The notes below the pieces were generated by a model. That model had not been told where the DNA came from. It saw only the letters and a program-made list of their open reading frames with translations, and did no database searches. Below, piece by piece: positions 33,121-45,254 of a stretch of DNA of 64,000 nucleotides (its first letter is position 1; every line of letters begins with the position of its first letter). The DNA is from Gammaproteobacteria bacterium 13_2_20CM_66_19 (GTDB lineage: Bacteria; Pseudomonadota; Gammaproteobacteria; Steroidobacterales; Steroidobacteraceae), in contig MNCZ01000099.1 of the NCBI GenBank assembly GCA_001914695.1, positions 24,833 through 88,832 of the forward strand. Reading direction: 5' to 3'. A program made the position numbers and the translations under genes.

Positions 33121-33175
33121 CGCGCCTATCTTCCGCCTCCTGGGCGGCCCCGAGGATGGTGTAGTGTAGAGGAAT

Positions 33176-33565
33176 ATGCCCACGACGCCCACCAAGGCTC
33201 TCGAGACCTTCGCGAACCCCGCGCCCGATCGCGACTACACCATTCGCATGCAGATTCCCGAGTTCACGTGTCTGTGTCCACGCACAGGGCAGCCGGACTT
33301 CGCGACGCTGGATCTGGAGTACGTGCCCGACCGGCTGTGCGTGGAGCTGAAATCGCTGAAGCTCTATATCTGGTCGTTCCGCGACCGTGGCGCGTATCAC
33401 GAGGCGGTCACGAACGAAATTGTCGATCACCTCGACGCGACGCTCCGCGCGCGGTTCCTCCGCCTCACGGCGCGCTTCAACGTGCGCGGCGGGATCTGCA
33501 CGACCGTTGTCGCAGACAGACGACAGGACGCCTGGGAGCCGCAGCCGAAGGCGGTCCTGCCGTAG
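33176..33565 (+). CDS. queF: NADPH-dependent 7-cyano-7-deazaguanine reductase
   Basis: A 129-residue short (single-domain) QueF, which reduces preQ0 to preQ1 in queuosine synthesis. The catalytic Cys34 is in [16 protein letters not shown], and the QueF motif is [19 protein letters not shown]. Gammaproteobacteria often carry the longer two-domain QueF, so the short type here is noteworthy. The ATG follows GAGGAA. It is divergent from smc. Confidence 0.93.
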   Translation: MPTTPTKALETFANPAPDRDYTIRMQIPEFTCLCPRTGQPDFATLDLEYVPDRLCVELKSLKLYIWSFRDRGAYHEAVTNEIVDHLDATLRARFLRLTARFNVRGGICTTVVADRRQDAWEPQPKAVLP

Positions 33566-33673
33566 AAGTCCCGCGGCCGCGGCGGCGCAGCGCAGCGCAC
33601 CCGCGCAGCGCAGCACCCGCGGAGGGCGCACATCAGGTAAACCACCACCCCGAAAGAGCTCAGGTTTCACCAC

Positions 33674-33702
33674 CTGTACAGCCCGGGGACCGCCGGTATA
33701 AT
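33674..33702 (+). promoter_or_regulatory. Candidate sigma-70 promoter for dksA
   Basis: A consensus -10 TATAAT (33697-33702) lies 17 nt after a weak -35 (CTGTAC, 33674-33679). It is 44 nt upstream of the dksA ATG in the 181-nt gap after queF. The rest of the gap is a GC-rich stretch with GCGCAGCGCA repeats and no gene. Confidence 0.55.
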
Positions 33703-33746
33703 CGCGCGTTCTTCACGAGGCTGATGCCGATTTGAGGAGCCATTAG

Positions 33747-34520
33747 ATGCCGGCCAAGAGACCAGCGCCTAGGTCCGCGAAGGGCAAGAAGGCGGCCAGC
33801 CGGCCAGCGGTCAGGAAGGCGACCGCGCACAAGCCCGAACCGCTGCGTGTGAGAGCGGTCGCGGCGCCGCCGCACAAGACCCCGCCCCCGCCGAAGAAGC
33901 CCGGCGCGGCCGCACCCCCCGCTGCCAGCGAGCCGGCTGCCGAAACGAGAAAGCCGCTGCGCCCCGGGCTTCCCGCGAGCCCGCCCCGCGCTGCGACCTC
34001 GATGCTCGGCGGCAACCGCGTCGGGCCCGCGCCCGCTGCGACGGCCGACGGCGAGGACGCCGAGCTGATCGAGCCGGGAAGCCTGCTCGCCGGTCCCCGC
34101 AACGTCCAGCCGTACATCGCCAAGCGGGGCGAGCAGTACATGAGCAAGGAGCAGCTCCAGCACTTCCGCAACATTCTCAACAGCTGGAAGCGCGACCTCA
34201 TGGTCGAGGTGGATCGCACCGTCACGCACATGAAGGACGAGGCGGCGAACTTCCCGGATCCCAACGACCGCGCAACGCAGGAGGAGGAATTCAGCCTCGA
34301 GCTGCGCACGCGTGACCGCGAACGGAAGCTCATCCGCAAGATCGACGACGCCCTCAAGCGCATCGAGGATGGCTCCTACGGCTACTGCCTCGAGACCGGC
34401 GAAGAGATCGGGATCAAGCGCCTCGAGGCGCGCCCGGTGGCCACGCTCAGCATCGAAGCCCAGGAACGCCGCGAACGGCGCGAGCGCCAGTACGGCGACC
34501 GCGACGACCGCTATCGCTAG
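33747..34520 (+). CDS. dksA: RNA polymerase-binding protein DksA, zinc-ligand-poor form with a long basic N-terminal tail
   Basis: A 257-residue DksA-type regulator that binds the polymerase secondary channel and works with ppGpp. The ATG follows TGAGGAG. Residues 1-90 are Lys/Pro/Ala-rich and disordered; E. coli DksA (151 residues) lacks this tail. The core has the coiled coil and tip (NFPDPNDRATQEEEF, with DPxDRA). In the globular region the CxxC-x17-CxxC zinc motif is reduced to Cys214, Thr217, Ser235 and Ala238. Such Cys-poor forms are known (for example P. aeruginosa DksA2). Its end overlaps the presumed gluQ start. Confidence 0.92.
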   Translation: MPAKRPAPRSAKGKKAASRPAVRKATAHKPEPLRVRAVAAPPHKTPPPPKKPGAAAPPAASEPAAETRKPLRPGLPASPPRAATSMLGGNRVGPAPAATADGEDAELIEPGSLLAGPRNVQPYIAKRGEQYMSKEQLQHFRNILNSWKRDLMVEVDRTVTHMKDEAANFPDPNDRATQEEEFSLELRTRDRERKLIRKIDDALKRIEDGSYGYCLETGEEIGIKRLEARPVATLSIEAQERRERRERQYGDRDDRYR

Positions 34521-35418
34521 AGCACCCCGGGCCGCGCGGGCGGACTACGTCGGGCGCTTCGCGCCCTCCCCGACCGGATCGCTCCATCTCGGCTCGCTCG
34601 TCGCCGCGGTGGGCAGCTTCGCCGATGCCCGCAGTCGCGGCGGCCGCTGGCTGCTGCGGATGGAGGACCTGGACGCATCAAGGGTGATTCCCGGCTGCGC
34701 CGAGCGCACGCTGCGCATGCTCGAGGCCCTCGGGCTCACCTGGGACGGCGCGGTCGAGTACCAGAGCGCCCGCACGCATCACTACGGCGAGGCCCTCGCC
34801 ACCCTCGAGGCGCTCGGCCTCACCTTCCAGTGCAGTTGCACGCGGGCCGAGCGCAATGCCGACGGCGGTTATCCGGGCACGTGCCGCAACGGACCGCAGA
34901 GCCGGGGAGCCACTGCCACGCGCTTTCGCGTCGATGACAGAACGGTCTGCTTCGAGGACCGCGCGCAGGGGGAGTGCCGCTTCGAGCTGGGCGAGCGCGG
35001 GGACGTCATCATCCGCCGCCGCGACGGGGCGTTCGCCTATCAGCTGGCGGTGGTCGTGGACGATGCGCTGCAGGGGGTGACGGACGTCGTCCGCGGTGCC
35101 GACCTGCTCGACAGCACGCCCTGGCAGATCGCGCTGCAGGGGGCATTGAGGCTGCCCACCCCGCACTACCTCCACCTGCCGCTGGTCACGGAGCCCGGCG
35201 GCGCGAAGCTCGCCAAGGCCCGGCGCTCCGTGGCGCTCGATCCGCACCCCTCAGGCCGGGAGCTGCACGAGGCCCTCAGGCTCCTCAACCAGGGCCCTCC
35301 GGACACGCTCAAGCTCGAGTCACCCAGCCGGGTGCTCGAATGGGCCTGCGCCCACTGGGAACTGGACCGGTTCCACGGCGTGCGGGAAGTCCGCGCCGCC
35401 GCCCCCGGCGCCGACTGA
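34513..35418 (+). CDS. gluQ: Glutamyl-Q tRNA(Asp) synthetase, start uncertain
   Basis: A GluRS-like enzyme lacking the anticodon domain; it attaches Glu to queuosine in tRNA(Asp). Homology begins YVGRFAPSPTGSLHLGSLVAAVG (HIGH-type HLGS), with four Cys/Tyr zinc-region residues (CSCTRAER and CRNG) and a KMSKS-like KLAKARRS. No in-frame ATG, GTG or TTG exists near the expected start. The nearest upstream ATG is 34369, 152 nt inside dksA. The coordinate given uses an ATC codon 11 codons before homology and is a guess. dksA-gluQ adjacency is conserved in gammaproteobacteria. Confidence 0.85.
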   Translation: MARAPRAARADYVGRFAPSPTGSLHLGSLVAAVGSFADARSRGGRWLLRMEDLDASRVIPGCAERTLRMLEALGLTWDGAVEYQSARTHHYGEALATLEALGLTFQCSCTRAERNADGGYPGTCRNGPQSRGATATRFRVDDRTVCFEDRAQGECRFELGERGDVIIRRRDGAFAYQLAVVVDDALQGVTDVVRGADLLDSTPWQIALQGALRLPTPHYLHLPLVTEPGGAKLAKARRSVALDPHPSGRELHEALRLLNQGPPDTLKLESPSRVLEWACAHWELDRFHGVREVRAAAPGAD

Positions 35419-35543
35419 AGCGGAGTCTCCGGAAGCGCGCTCGGCGAGTTGGGTTCGCGGCGCCGCTACCGACGGATGTAATATGGTATGTCGAAACGGC
35501 CCAGCACTAGGGAAGGTGCATAACCCATAGTGAGGGACCTGCG

Positions 35544-35879
35544 ATGAGCGCGCGAATAATTAAGAAGTATCCCAACAGGCGGTTGTACGACACGGTAGAG
35601 AGTCGGTACATCACGCTCGCCGATATCCGCCGGCTGGTGATCGAGCGGGTCGACTTCGTGGTCATCGACAAGAAGACCCAAGGCGACATCACCCGCCCGA
35701 TCCTGCTGCAGGTGATCGCGGAGCAGGAGCATGACGGCGAGCCGCTCATGAGCCGCGATTTCCTCTCACAGGTGATCCGCTCCTACGGCGACGCCATGCG
35801 CAGCACCGTCGGCAGCTACCTGGAGCAGAGCCTGAAGCTGTTTGCGAGCCAGAACGGCGGACGCGGGCCCCCGGGCTGA
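35544..35879 (+). CDS. phaR: Polyhydroxyalkanoate synthesis regulator PhaR, short form
   Basis: A 111-residue protein carrying the PhaR/PHB-accumulation DNA-binding domain (RIIKKYPNRRLYDT, then SRYITLADIRRLV and KKTQGDITRPILLQVIAEQE) and a single PHB-accumulation helix pair (MSRDFLSQVIRSYGDAM). Many PhaR proteins are near 180 residues; this one ends just after the second module. PhaR represses phasin and PHA genes and senses polymer granules. It is convergent with pnp (26 nt apart). The 125-nt gap upstream shows no convincing promoter. Confidence 0.85.
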   Translation: MSARIIKKYPNRRLYDTVESRYITLADIRRLVIERVDFVVIDKKTQGDITRPILLQVIAEQEHDGEPLMSRDFLSQVIRSYGDAMRSTVGSYLEQSLKLFASQNGGRGPPG

Positions 35880-35905
35880 GAGGCAAGCGCGCGGCGCCGC
35901 GGCCG

Positions 35906-37990
35906 TCAGGAGTCGAGGTCGCGCATCGACAGACGGATGCGTCCCTGGCGATCCACCTCGAGAACCTTCACGCGAATCAGATCGCCCTCCTTGAGCTTGT
36001 CGCTCACCCGCTCGACGCGCTCGTTCGAGATCTGCGAGATGTGCACCAGCCCGTCGCGGCCGGGAAGGATGGTCACGAAGGCTCCGAAATCCATGAGCCG
36101 CGCGACCTTGCCCTCGTAGATCTGGCCCACCTCGACGTCGGCGGTGATGAGCTCGATGCGCCGCTGCGCCTCGCGCCCGGCGGCGCCCGAGACCGAAGCG
36201 ATCTTGACCGTGCCGTCGCTCTCGATGTCGATGGTGGTGCCGGTCTCCTCGGTGATCTGGCGGATGACCGCCCCGCCCTTGCCGATGACGTCGCGGATCT
36301 TCTCCTGATCGATCTTGAGCGTGATGATCGACGGGGCCCACTCGGACATCTTGGCGCGCGGCTCGCGGATGACCTTGTTCATCTCATCGAGGATATGCAG
36401 GCGGCCAGCGCGCGCCTGCTCGAGCGCCACGCGCATGATCTCGGGCGTGACGCCTTCGACCTTGATGTCCATCTGCAGCGCCGTCACGCCGTCCCTGGTG
36501 CCGGCGACCTTGAAATCCATGTCGCCGAGGTGATCCTCGTCGCCGAGGATGTCGGTGAGCACCTTATAGCGGCTGCCCTCGAGCACCAGCCCCATGGCAA
36601 CGCCCGCCACCGGCGCCTTGATCGGAACCCCCGCGTCCATGAGCGACAGCGACGTGCCGCACACGCTCGCCATCGAGCTCGAGCCGTTCGACTCCAGGAT
36701 CTCCGACACGACGCGGATCACGTACGGAAAGGCAGTCATGTCCGGCATCACCGCACTGACGCCGCGACGCGCGAGATTGCCGTGCCCGATCTCGCGCCGC
36801 TTCGGGGCTCCCATCATGCCGGTCTCGCCCACCGAGAAGGGCGGGAAGTTGTAGTGCAGCATGAACGGCTCGCGCCGCTCGCCCTCGAGGGCGTCGATGA
36901 TCTGCGCATCGCGGGTGGTGCCGAGCGTGGTCAGCACCAGAGCCTGGGTTTCCCCGCGGGTGAAGAGCGCCGACCCGTGCGTGCGCGGCATCACGCCGAC
37001 CTTGACCGTGATCGGGCGTACGGTGCGCGTGTCGCGCCCGTCGATGCGCGGCTCGCCGTTGAGGATCCGCTGGCGCACGATGCGGCTCTCGAGCCTGAAG
37101 AGCGCGCTCTCGACGGCCTCCTGGGTCCACTTGGGCTGATCCCCTCCGGCGAGCGTCGCGAGGGTCTGGGTCTTGATCTCGGTGAGCCGCGCGTGCCGCT
37201 GCTGCTTCTCGGTGATGGTGTAAGCCTGGGCGAGCGCCGCCTGCGCATGGAGGCTGAGCGCGCTCATGAGCTCGGCGTTTTCCGCCGGCGGCTGCCAGCT
37301 CCAACGCGGCTTGCCCGCTTCCGCGGCGAGCTCCTTGATGACGCGGATGGCGGTCTGCATCTGCTCGTGTCCGAACACGACGGCTCCGAGCATCACTTCC
37401 TCGGACAGCCCCTTCGCCTCCGACTCGACCATCAGCACCGCGTGCGCGGTGCCGGCGACCACCAGATGCAACTGCGATTGCGCGAGCTCCGTCGCGGTCG
37501 GGTTGAGGACATAACGGCCGTCCTTCCACCCGACCCGCGCAGCTCCGATCGGGCCGTTGAACGGAATGCCCGACAGGGCGAGCGCGGCGGATGCGCCGAG
37601 GAGCGCCGGAATGTCGGCATCGATGTCCGGGTCCATCGACAGCACCGTCGCCACCACCTGCACGTCGTTGTAGAACCCGTCCGGAAACAGTGGACGGATG
37701 GGGCGGTCGATGAGGCGCGAGGTCAGCGTCTCCTTCTCGGTCGGCCGGCCCTCGCGCTTGAAGAAGCCGCCCGGGATGCGGCCGGCGGCGTAGGTCTTCT
37801 CGACGTAGTTGACGGTCAGGGGAAAGAAATCGCGCCCCGCGGTCGGGGTCTGCTGTATGCAGGCGGTGACCAGCACGACGGTATCGCCCATGGCGACGCG
37901 CACCGCGCCTTCCGCCTGGCGGGCGATCTCACCCGCGTCGATGGTGACTGAATGCTGACCATATGAGAATGATTTGCTGACGACGCTCAA
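35906..37990 (-). CDS. pnp: Polyribonucleotide nucleotidyltransferase (PNPase)
   Basis: A 694-residue PNPase with two RNase PH domains, a helical linker, a KH domain ([21 protein letters not shown]) and an S1 domain ([31 protein letters not shown]). It has a TTG start at 37990, preceded by GAGGA at good spacing; no in-frame ATG fits the family N-terminus better. It degrades RNA 3'-5' phosphorolytically and is part of the degradosome. It follows rpsO, with an intrinsic terminator between them, as in E. coli. Confidence 0.96.
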   Translation of the reverse strand: MSVVSKSFSYGQHSVTIDAGEIARQAEGAVRVAMGDTVVLVTACIQQTPTAGRDFFPLTVNYVEKTYAAGRIPGGFFKREGRPTEKETLTSRLIDRPIRPLFPDGFYNDVQVVATVLSMDPDIDADIPALLGASAALALSGIPFNGPIGAARVGWKDGRYVLNPTATELAQSQLHLVVAGTAHAVLMVESEAKGLSEEVMLGAVVFGHEQMQTAIRVIKELAAEAGKPRWSWQPPAENAELMSALSLHAQAALAQAYTITEKQQRHARLTEIKTQTLATLAGGDQPKWTQEAVESALFRLESRIVRQRILNGEPRIDGRDTRTVRPITVKVGVMPRTHGSALFTRGETQALVLTTLGTTRDAQIIDALEGERREPFMLHYNFPPFSVGETGMMGAPKRREIGHGNLARRGVSAVMPDMTAFPYVIRVVSEILESNGSSSMASVCGTSLSLMDAGVPIKAPVAGVAMGLVLEGSRYKVLTDILGDEDHLGDMDFKVAGTRDGVTALQMDIKVEGVTPEIMRVALEQARAGRLHILDEMNKVIREPRAKMSEWAPSIITLKIDQEKIRDVIGKGGAVIRQITEETGTTIDIESDGTVKIASVSGAAGREAQRRIELITADVEVGQIYEGKVARLMDFGAFVTILPGRDGLVHISQISNERVERVSDKLKEGDLIRVKVLEVDRQGRIRLSMRDLDS

Positions 37991-38034
37991 GGCTCAATCC
38001 TCGAAAAGTTGGATCTTCGGAAATCTCAAGGGCG

Positions 38035-38068
38035 AAAACACAAAGGCCGCGCGTTGCCGGCGGCCCTT
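38035..38068 (-). terminator. Intrinsic terminator/attenuator between rpsO and pnp
   Basis: On the minus strand a 9-bp stem (AAGGGCCGC with GCGGCCTTT, one G-T pair) and a 9-nt loop are followed by a T-rich run (TTTGTGTTTT). It starts 7 nt after the rpsO stop. In E. coli a terminator in this position lets only part of transcription reach pnp. Confidence 0.85.
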
Positions 38069-38074
38069 GAGTTT

Positions 38075-38344
38075 TCAGCGGCGAAGCCCGAGTCGCTCGA
38101 CGAGCTCCTGGTACTTCTGGGGTTGCGTGGCTCTGAGGTAATCGAGGAGCTTGCGCCGCTGGTTCACGAGCTTCACGAGCCCGCGGCGCGAGGCGTGGTC
38201 ACGCTTGTGCGCGGTGAAGTGCTCGCCGAGTCCGTTGATGCGCTCGGAGAGCAGTGCCACCTGAACTTCCGGTGAGCCGGTGTCGGCCGGTCCGCGGCGG
38301 AACTGCGCGAGGATTCCGCCCTTTTTCTCGCTGGTTAAGGCCAT
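38075..38344 (-). CDS. rpsO: 30S ribosomal protein S15
   Basis: An 89-residue S15, the universal length. It begins [17 protein letters not shown] and contains [19 protein letters not shown] and [25 protein letters not shown], the 16S rRNA-binding surface. It normally follows truB directly; here truB is about 9 kb upstream, beyond plus-strand signalling genes, and rpsO has its own candidate promoter. Confidence 0.97.
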   Translation of the reverse strand: MALTSEKKGGILAQFRRGPADTGSPEVQVALLSERINGLGEHFTAHKRDHASRRGLVKLVNQRRKLLDYLRATQPQKYQELVERLGLRR

Positions 38345-38395
38345 GGCGCGATCGTCCTAACTAATTGTCTCAAGAGCCCTTTTAGCAAGCGCGGG

Positions 38396-38425
38396 ATTCT
38401 ACCCGCCCGTAGCGTGCCGCTACAA
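38396..38425 (-). promoter_or_regulatory. Candidate promoter for rpsO-pnp
   Basis: On the minus strand TTGTAG (38420-38425) and TAGAAT (38396-38401) are separated by 18 nt, giving a start about 45 nt upstream of the rpsO ATG. With truB displaced, such a promoter is required for rpsO and pnp. Confidence 0.6.
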
Positions 38426-38457
38426 GCCGCACGCGATGCGTTCCGTTACGCGGCCGT

Positions 38458-38490
38458 CCGATGAGCGGCGCAACGGTGTGCGCTCATCGG
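38458..38490. repeat. Perfect 10-bp inverted repeat upstream of rpsO
   Basis: CCGATGAGCG and CGCTCATCGG flank a 13-nt spacer. No T-run follows on either strand. It lies in the 400-nt gap between rpsO and the plus-strand EAL-like gene; the rest of this gap holds the two candidate promoters and a second inverted repeat but no gene. It may be a protein-binding site or an insertion footprint. Confidence 0.6.
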
Positions 38491-38579
38491 CGAGCCGCAC
38501 GGGACGACTCACCTGCCATGCGGCGCGAGAATCGCGGGGGCGGCGTGCGATTCCGAAGTGCGCCGCGCCCTGTCCGCGG

Positions 38580-38608
38580 TTTGCATCAGGCGCCGCTCAC
38601 GACATAAT
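38580..38608 (+). promoter_or_regulatory. Weak candidate promoter for the degenerate EAL gene
   Basis: TTTGCA (38580-38585) and CATAAT (38603-38608) are 17 nt apart, about 137 nt upstream of the ATG at 38745. The -10 matches five of six consensus bases. Confidence 0.35.
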
Positions 38609-38700
38609 GCGGCCGACAAATCAGCGACTTACGAATCCTGTCTCAGAGCGCACTGCGCTGGCGCGACGTGCATCTACGACTCCCCGGCCGGCGCGTCCGT

Positions 38701-38729
38701 AGGATCGCACGCAGTTCTGTCGCGATCCT
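38701..38729. repeat. 8-bp inverted repeat just upstream of the degenerate EAL gene
   Basis: AGGATCGC and GCGATCCT flank a 13-nt spacer, ending 15 nt before the ATG at 38745. As RNA it would form a hairpin next to the ribosome site. The spacer length equals that of the repeat at 38458-38490. Confidence 0.5.
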
Positions 38730-38744
38730 GAAACGTCTGCCCGC

Positions 38745-40367
38745 ATGAGCGCTGATGCATTGATCGAAGGACTGCCCGATCTCGTCGTCCTGATCCGACG
38801 GGACGGCCTGGTGCTGGAATGCGGCGGAGGACACGGCGTGCCGGGCCTTCGCTGCCGCTTGGATGCGGCCGGCAAGCGGATCGAGAGTCTCTGGCCGGCG
38901 CCCGTCGCGGAGTTCCTGAAGCTGCTCATGCGCCGGTCGCTGGCGCTGCGCACCACGGCGGAAGCGCGCTTGGAGCACGACGGCATCGCCTATGAGGCAC
39001 GCGCCAGCGCCCGGGGTCCGGAGCGCGCGCTGTGCATCATCCGGCAGGCCTCGGCAAGCTCGCGGGACGACTCGCTCGAGGGGAGCGACGAGCGGCCCCG
39101 TCCCCAGCTCGACCGCCGCGGCTTCCTCAGACGTTGCAAGGAGTCGATGGCGATGGCGGCGCTGCGCGAGCGGCCGCTCGCGGTCGCCGTCATCCAGCTC
39201 GACGGCATCAGCGACATCGCGCAGATCATCGCCACCAAGGTCTCCGAGCAGATCATGAGCACGGCGATCCTGCGTCTGCCGGCCAAATCGGACGAGCGGG
39301 ACGGTAAGCCCTGGTGGTACCTCGGGCAGCTGAGCGAGAGCCTGCTCGCGCTGGTGCTCGAGAGTGCGGATCGCGAAGCGATCGGCGAGTGCGTGGCGGG
39401 GTTGTCCGCGAGCCTGCGCGAGCCGATTGCGATCGGCGGCGCGGAGTTCCATCTGACGCCGTACGCGGGCGTCGCCATCCTCGGCCAGGACGCCTCCACG
39501 CCGAAGCTGCTCCTCGATCATGCGCGCGCGGCGGCGACCGAAGCGCGCCGCCGCGGCTCATCCGAAGTGTGCTTCTTCACGGATACGATGCGGCTCGAGT
39601 CGCTGGCGCGCCTCGACATCGCCCGCGAGATGCGCGAGGCGATCGCCAATCGCGACATCCGCCTGCGCTACGTCGGCCGGCACGATCTCGAGACCGGGCG
39701 CCTCACCGCCTGGGTCGGGTACCTGCGCTGGCTGCACCCGCTGCGCGGTGAGATCCGGCCGGCCGAGTTTCTGCGGGTCGCCGAGACGACGGGCCTTGCG
39801 GCGCAGCTGTCCCGGGCCGTCCTCGGTTGCCTCAAGGAGGATTTCGCATCGCTCGCCGCCGCTGCCGACCCGGACGTGCGGGTGTCCTTCGGAGCGCTGC
39901 GCCATCACGTGCTGCACGAGGATTTTGCGGCCGACATCGGCCGCTTCCTGGCGGAAGGGGCGCTGCCGCCCGAGCGGCTCGAGCTGCGCATCGCCGAGCG
40001 CGCGCTCGTCACCCGCGACCCGCTCGACCTTCACGACCTCGCGCGGCTCGGCGCCCGAGTGGTCGTCGATGAGGTCGCCCGCGGCATGGGCTCACTCGAG
40101 CTGCTGGCACGCGCGCCGCTCTGGGGCCTGCAGCTCGATCGCGCCTGGGTCACGGGGCTGCGCCGCGAGACCCAGTCACGCAAGGTGTGCCAGGCCGGCA
40201 TCGCGGTCGCCCAGGCGTTCGGGCTGACTCCGATCGCCAGCGGCGTCGACGATTCCGGGCAGCGCGAAGCGCTCCTGGCGCTCGGCTGCCGCTACGGCAG
40301 CGGCGACCTGTTCCGCGATGCCGCACCTGACATAACAGCGCCCGCGCGCGCGGCCGTCGGAGCCTGA
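38745..40367 (+). CDS. PAS/GGDEF/EAL-like protein with degenerate catalytic motifs
   Basis: A 540-residue soluble protein. Residues 1-100 resemble a PAS sensor (GLPDLVVLIRRDGLVLECGGG). Residues 120-280 have the GGDEF-domain outline, but the GGDEF loop reads GQLSES. Residues 290-530 follow the EAL fold (FLRVAETTGLAAQLSRAVL, then LQLDRAWVTGL), yet AWV replaces EAL at 322-324, LRIAER replaces the ExTE-type Glu motif, and DEV replaces DDF at 442-444. Neither synthesis nor hydrolysis of cyclic-di-GMP is expected. It may instead bind the nucleotide or a partner. It is the first of the plus-strand signalling genes inserted between truB and rpsO. Confidence 0.8.
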   Translation: MSADALIEGLPDLVVLIRRDGLVLECGGGHGVPGLRCRLDAAGKRIESLWPAPVAEFLKLLMRRSLALRTTAEARLEHDGIAYEARASARGPERALCIIRQASASSRDDSLEGSDERPRPQLDRRGFLRRCKESMAMAALRERPLAVAVIQLDGISDIAQIIATKVSEQIMSTAILRLPAKSDERDGKPWWYLGQLSESLLALVLESADREAIGECVAGLSASLREPIAIGGAEFHLTPYAGVAILGQDASTPKLLLDHARAAATEARRRGSSEVCFFTDTMRLESLARLDIAREMREAIANRDIRLRYVGRHDLETGRLTAWVGYLRWLHPLRGEIRPAEFLRVAETTGLAAQLSRAVLGCLKEDFASLAAAADPDVRVSFGALRHHVLHEDFAADIGRFLAEGALPPERLELRIAERALVTRDPLDLHDLARLGARVVVDEVARGMGSLELLARAPLWGLQLDRAWVTGLRRETQSRKVCQAGIAVAQAFGLTPIASGVDDSGQREALLALGCRYGSGDLFRDAAPDITAPARAAVGA

Positions 40368-40373
40368 CCGGCC

Positions 40374-40410
40374 CTCCCGGGCCTCACCGACCCTCTCCCG
40401 GGCCTCACCG
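40374..40410. repeat. Short tandem direct repeat
   Basis: Two perfect copies of CTCCCGGGCCTCACCG (40374-40389 and 40395-40410), with a 21-nt period, lie immediately after the degenerate EAL gene. Confidence 0.7.
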
Positions 40411-40530
40411 GTCGCGCCGCGCTGGAGGCGCGCGTGAGTCTGTCTGTGTCGCGGTCTCGCCGGCGATTTGACAGGCCTCTTATGCGAAGCACGTCACACG
40501 CCGCTGCCGGCGATGCGAGTCCGGTTCCGC

Positions 40531-40546
40531 TGTGACCGGCGTCACT
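40531..40546. promoter_or_regulatory. CRP/Clp-like binding site
   Basis: TGTGA, six bases, then TCACT matches nine of ten positions of the CRP-family consensus TGTGA-N6-TCACA. It lies 64 nt upstream of the small ORF at 40595 and 227 nt upstream of the hybrid kinase. In Xanthomonas the CRP homologue Clp is controlled by cyclic-di-GMP. The link to this locus is inference. Confidence 0.5.
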
Positions 40547-40594
40547 TCCCGACGACAATGCCGCCCCAAGAAACCCACTAAGAGACTCCGGGAT

Positions 40595-40678
40595 ATGCGA
40601 ACTCTGCGCGCCAGCGCCTCGATACTGATCGCGCTGCTGTCGATGACGGCGCTCGCCGCTGCGGCACCCAACCAGTAA
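40595..40678 (+). CDS. 27-residue signal-peptide-like small ORF
   Basis: The ATG at 40595 opens MRTLRASASILIALLSMTA and continues LAAAAPNQ to TAA. It has two basic residues, a hydrophobic core and an Ala-rich end with an AxA-type cleavage site, leaving only a few residues after cleavage. AAGAG lies about 12 nt upstream. It could be an exported micropeptide, a membrane microprotein, a leader peptide, or a truncated relic of a secreted protein. It sits in the 390-nt gap before the hybrid kinase. No family is recognised. Confidence 0.4.
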   Translation: MRTLRASASILIALLSMTALAAAAPNQ

Positions 40679-40757
40679 GCCGACTGTGACGCAGCTCTCG
40701 TAAAGCGGACCGGCAGCAGCAAGCCTGACTTCGGTCAACACATCCGGAACCGCCCCC

Positions 40758-45250
<4,493 letters not shown>

Positions 45251-45254
<4 letters not shown>

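Noticed and set aside
33566-33670. GCGCAGCGCA-type repeats after queF as a structured RNA
   Set aside because: They are short, imperfect and GC-biased, with no consistent stem and no T-run.
38345-40757. A cyclic-di-GMP riboswitch near the signalling genes
   Set aside because: Neither non-coding gap (38345-38744, 40368-40757) shows the conserved GEMM core; only simple inverted repeats are seen.
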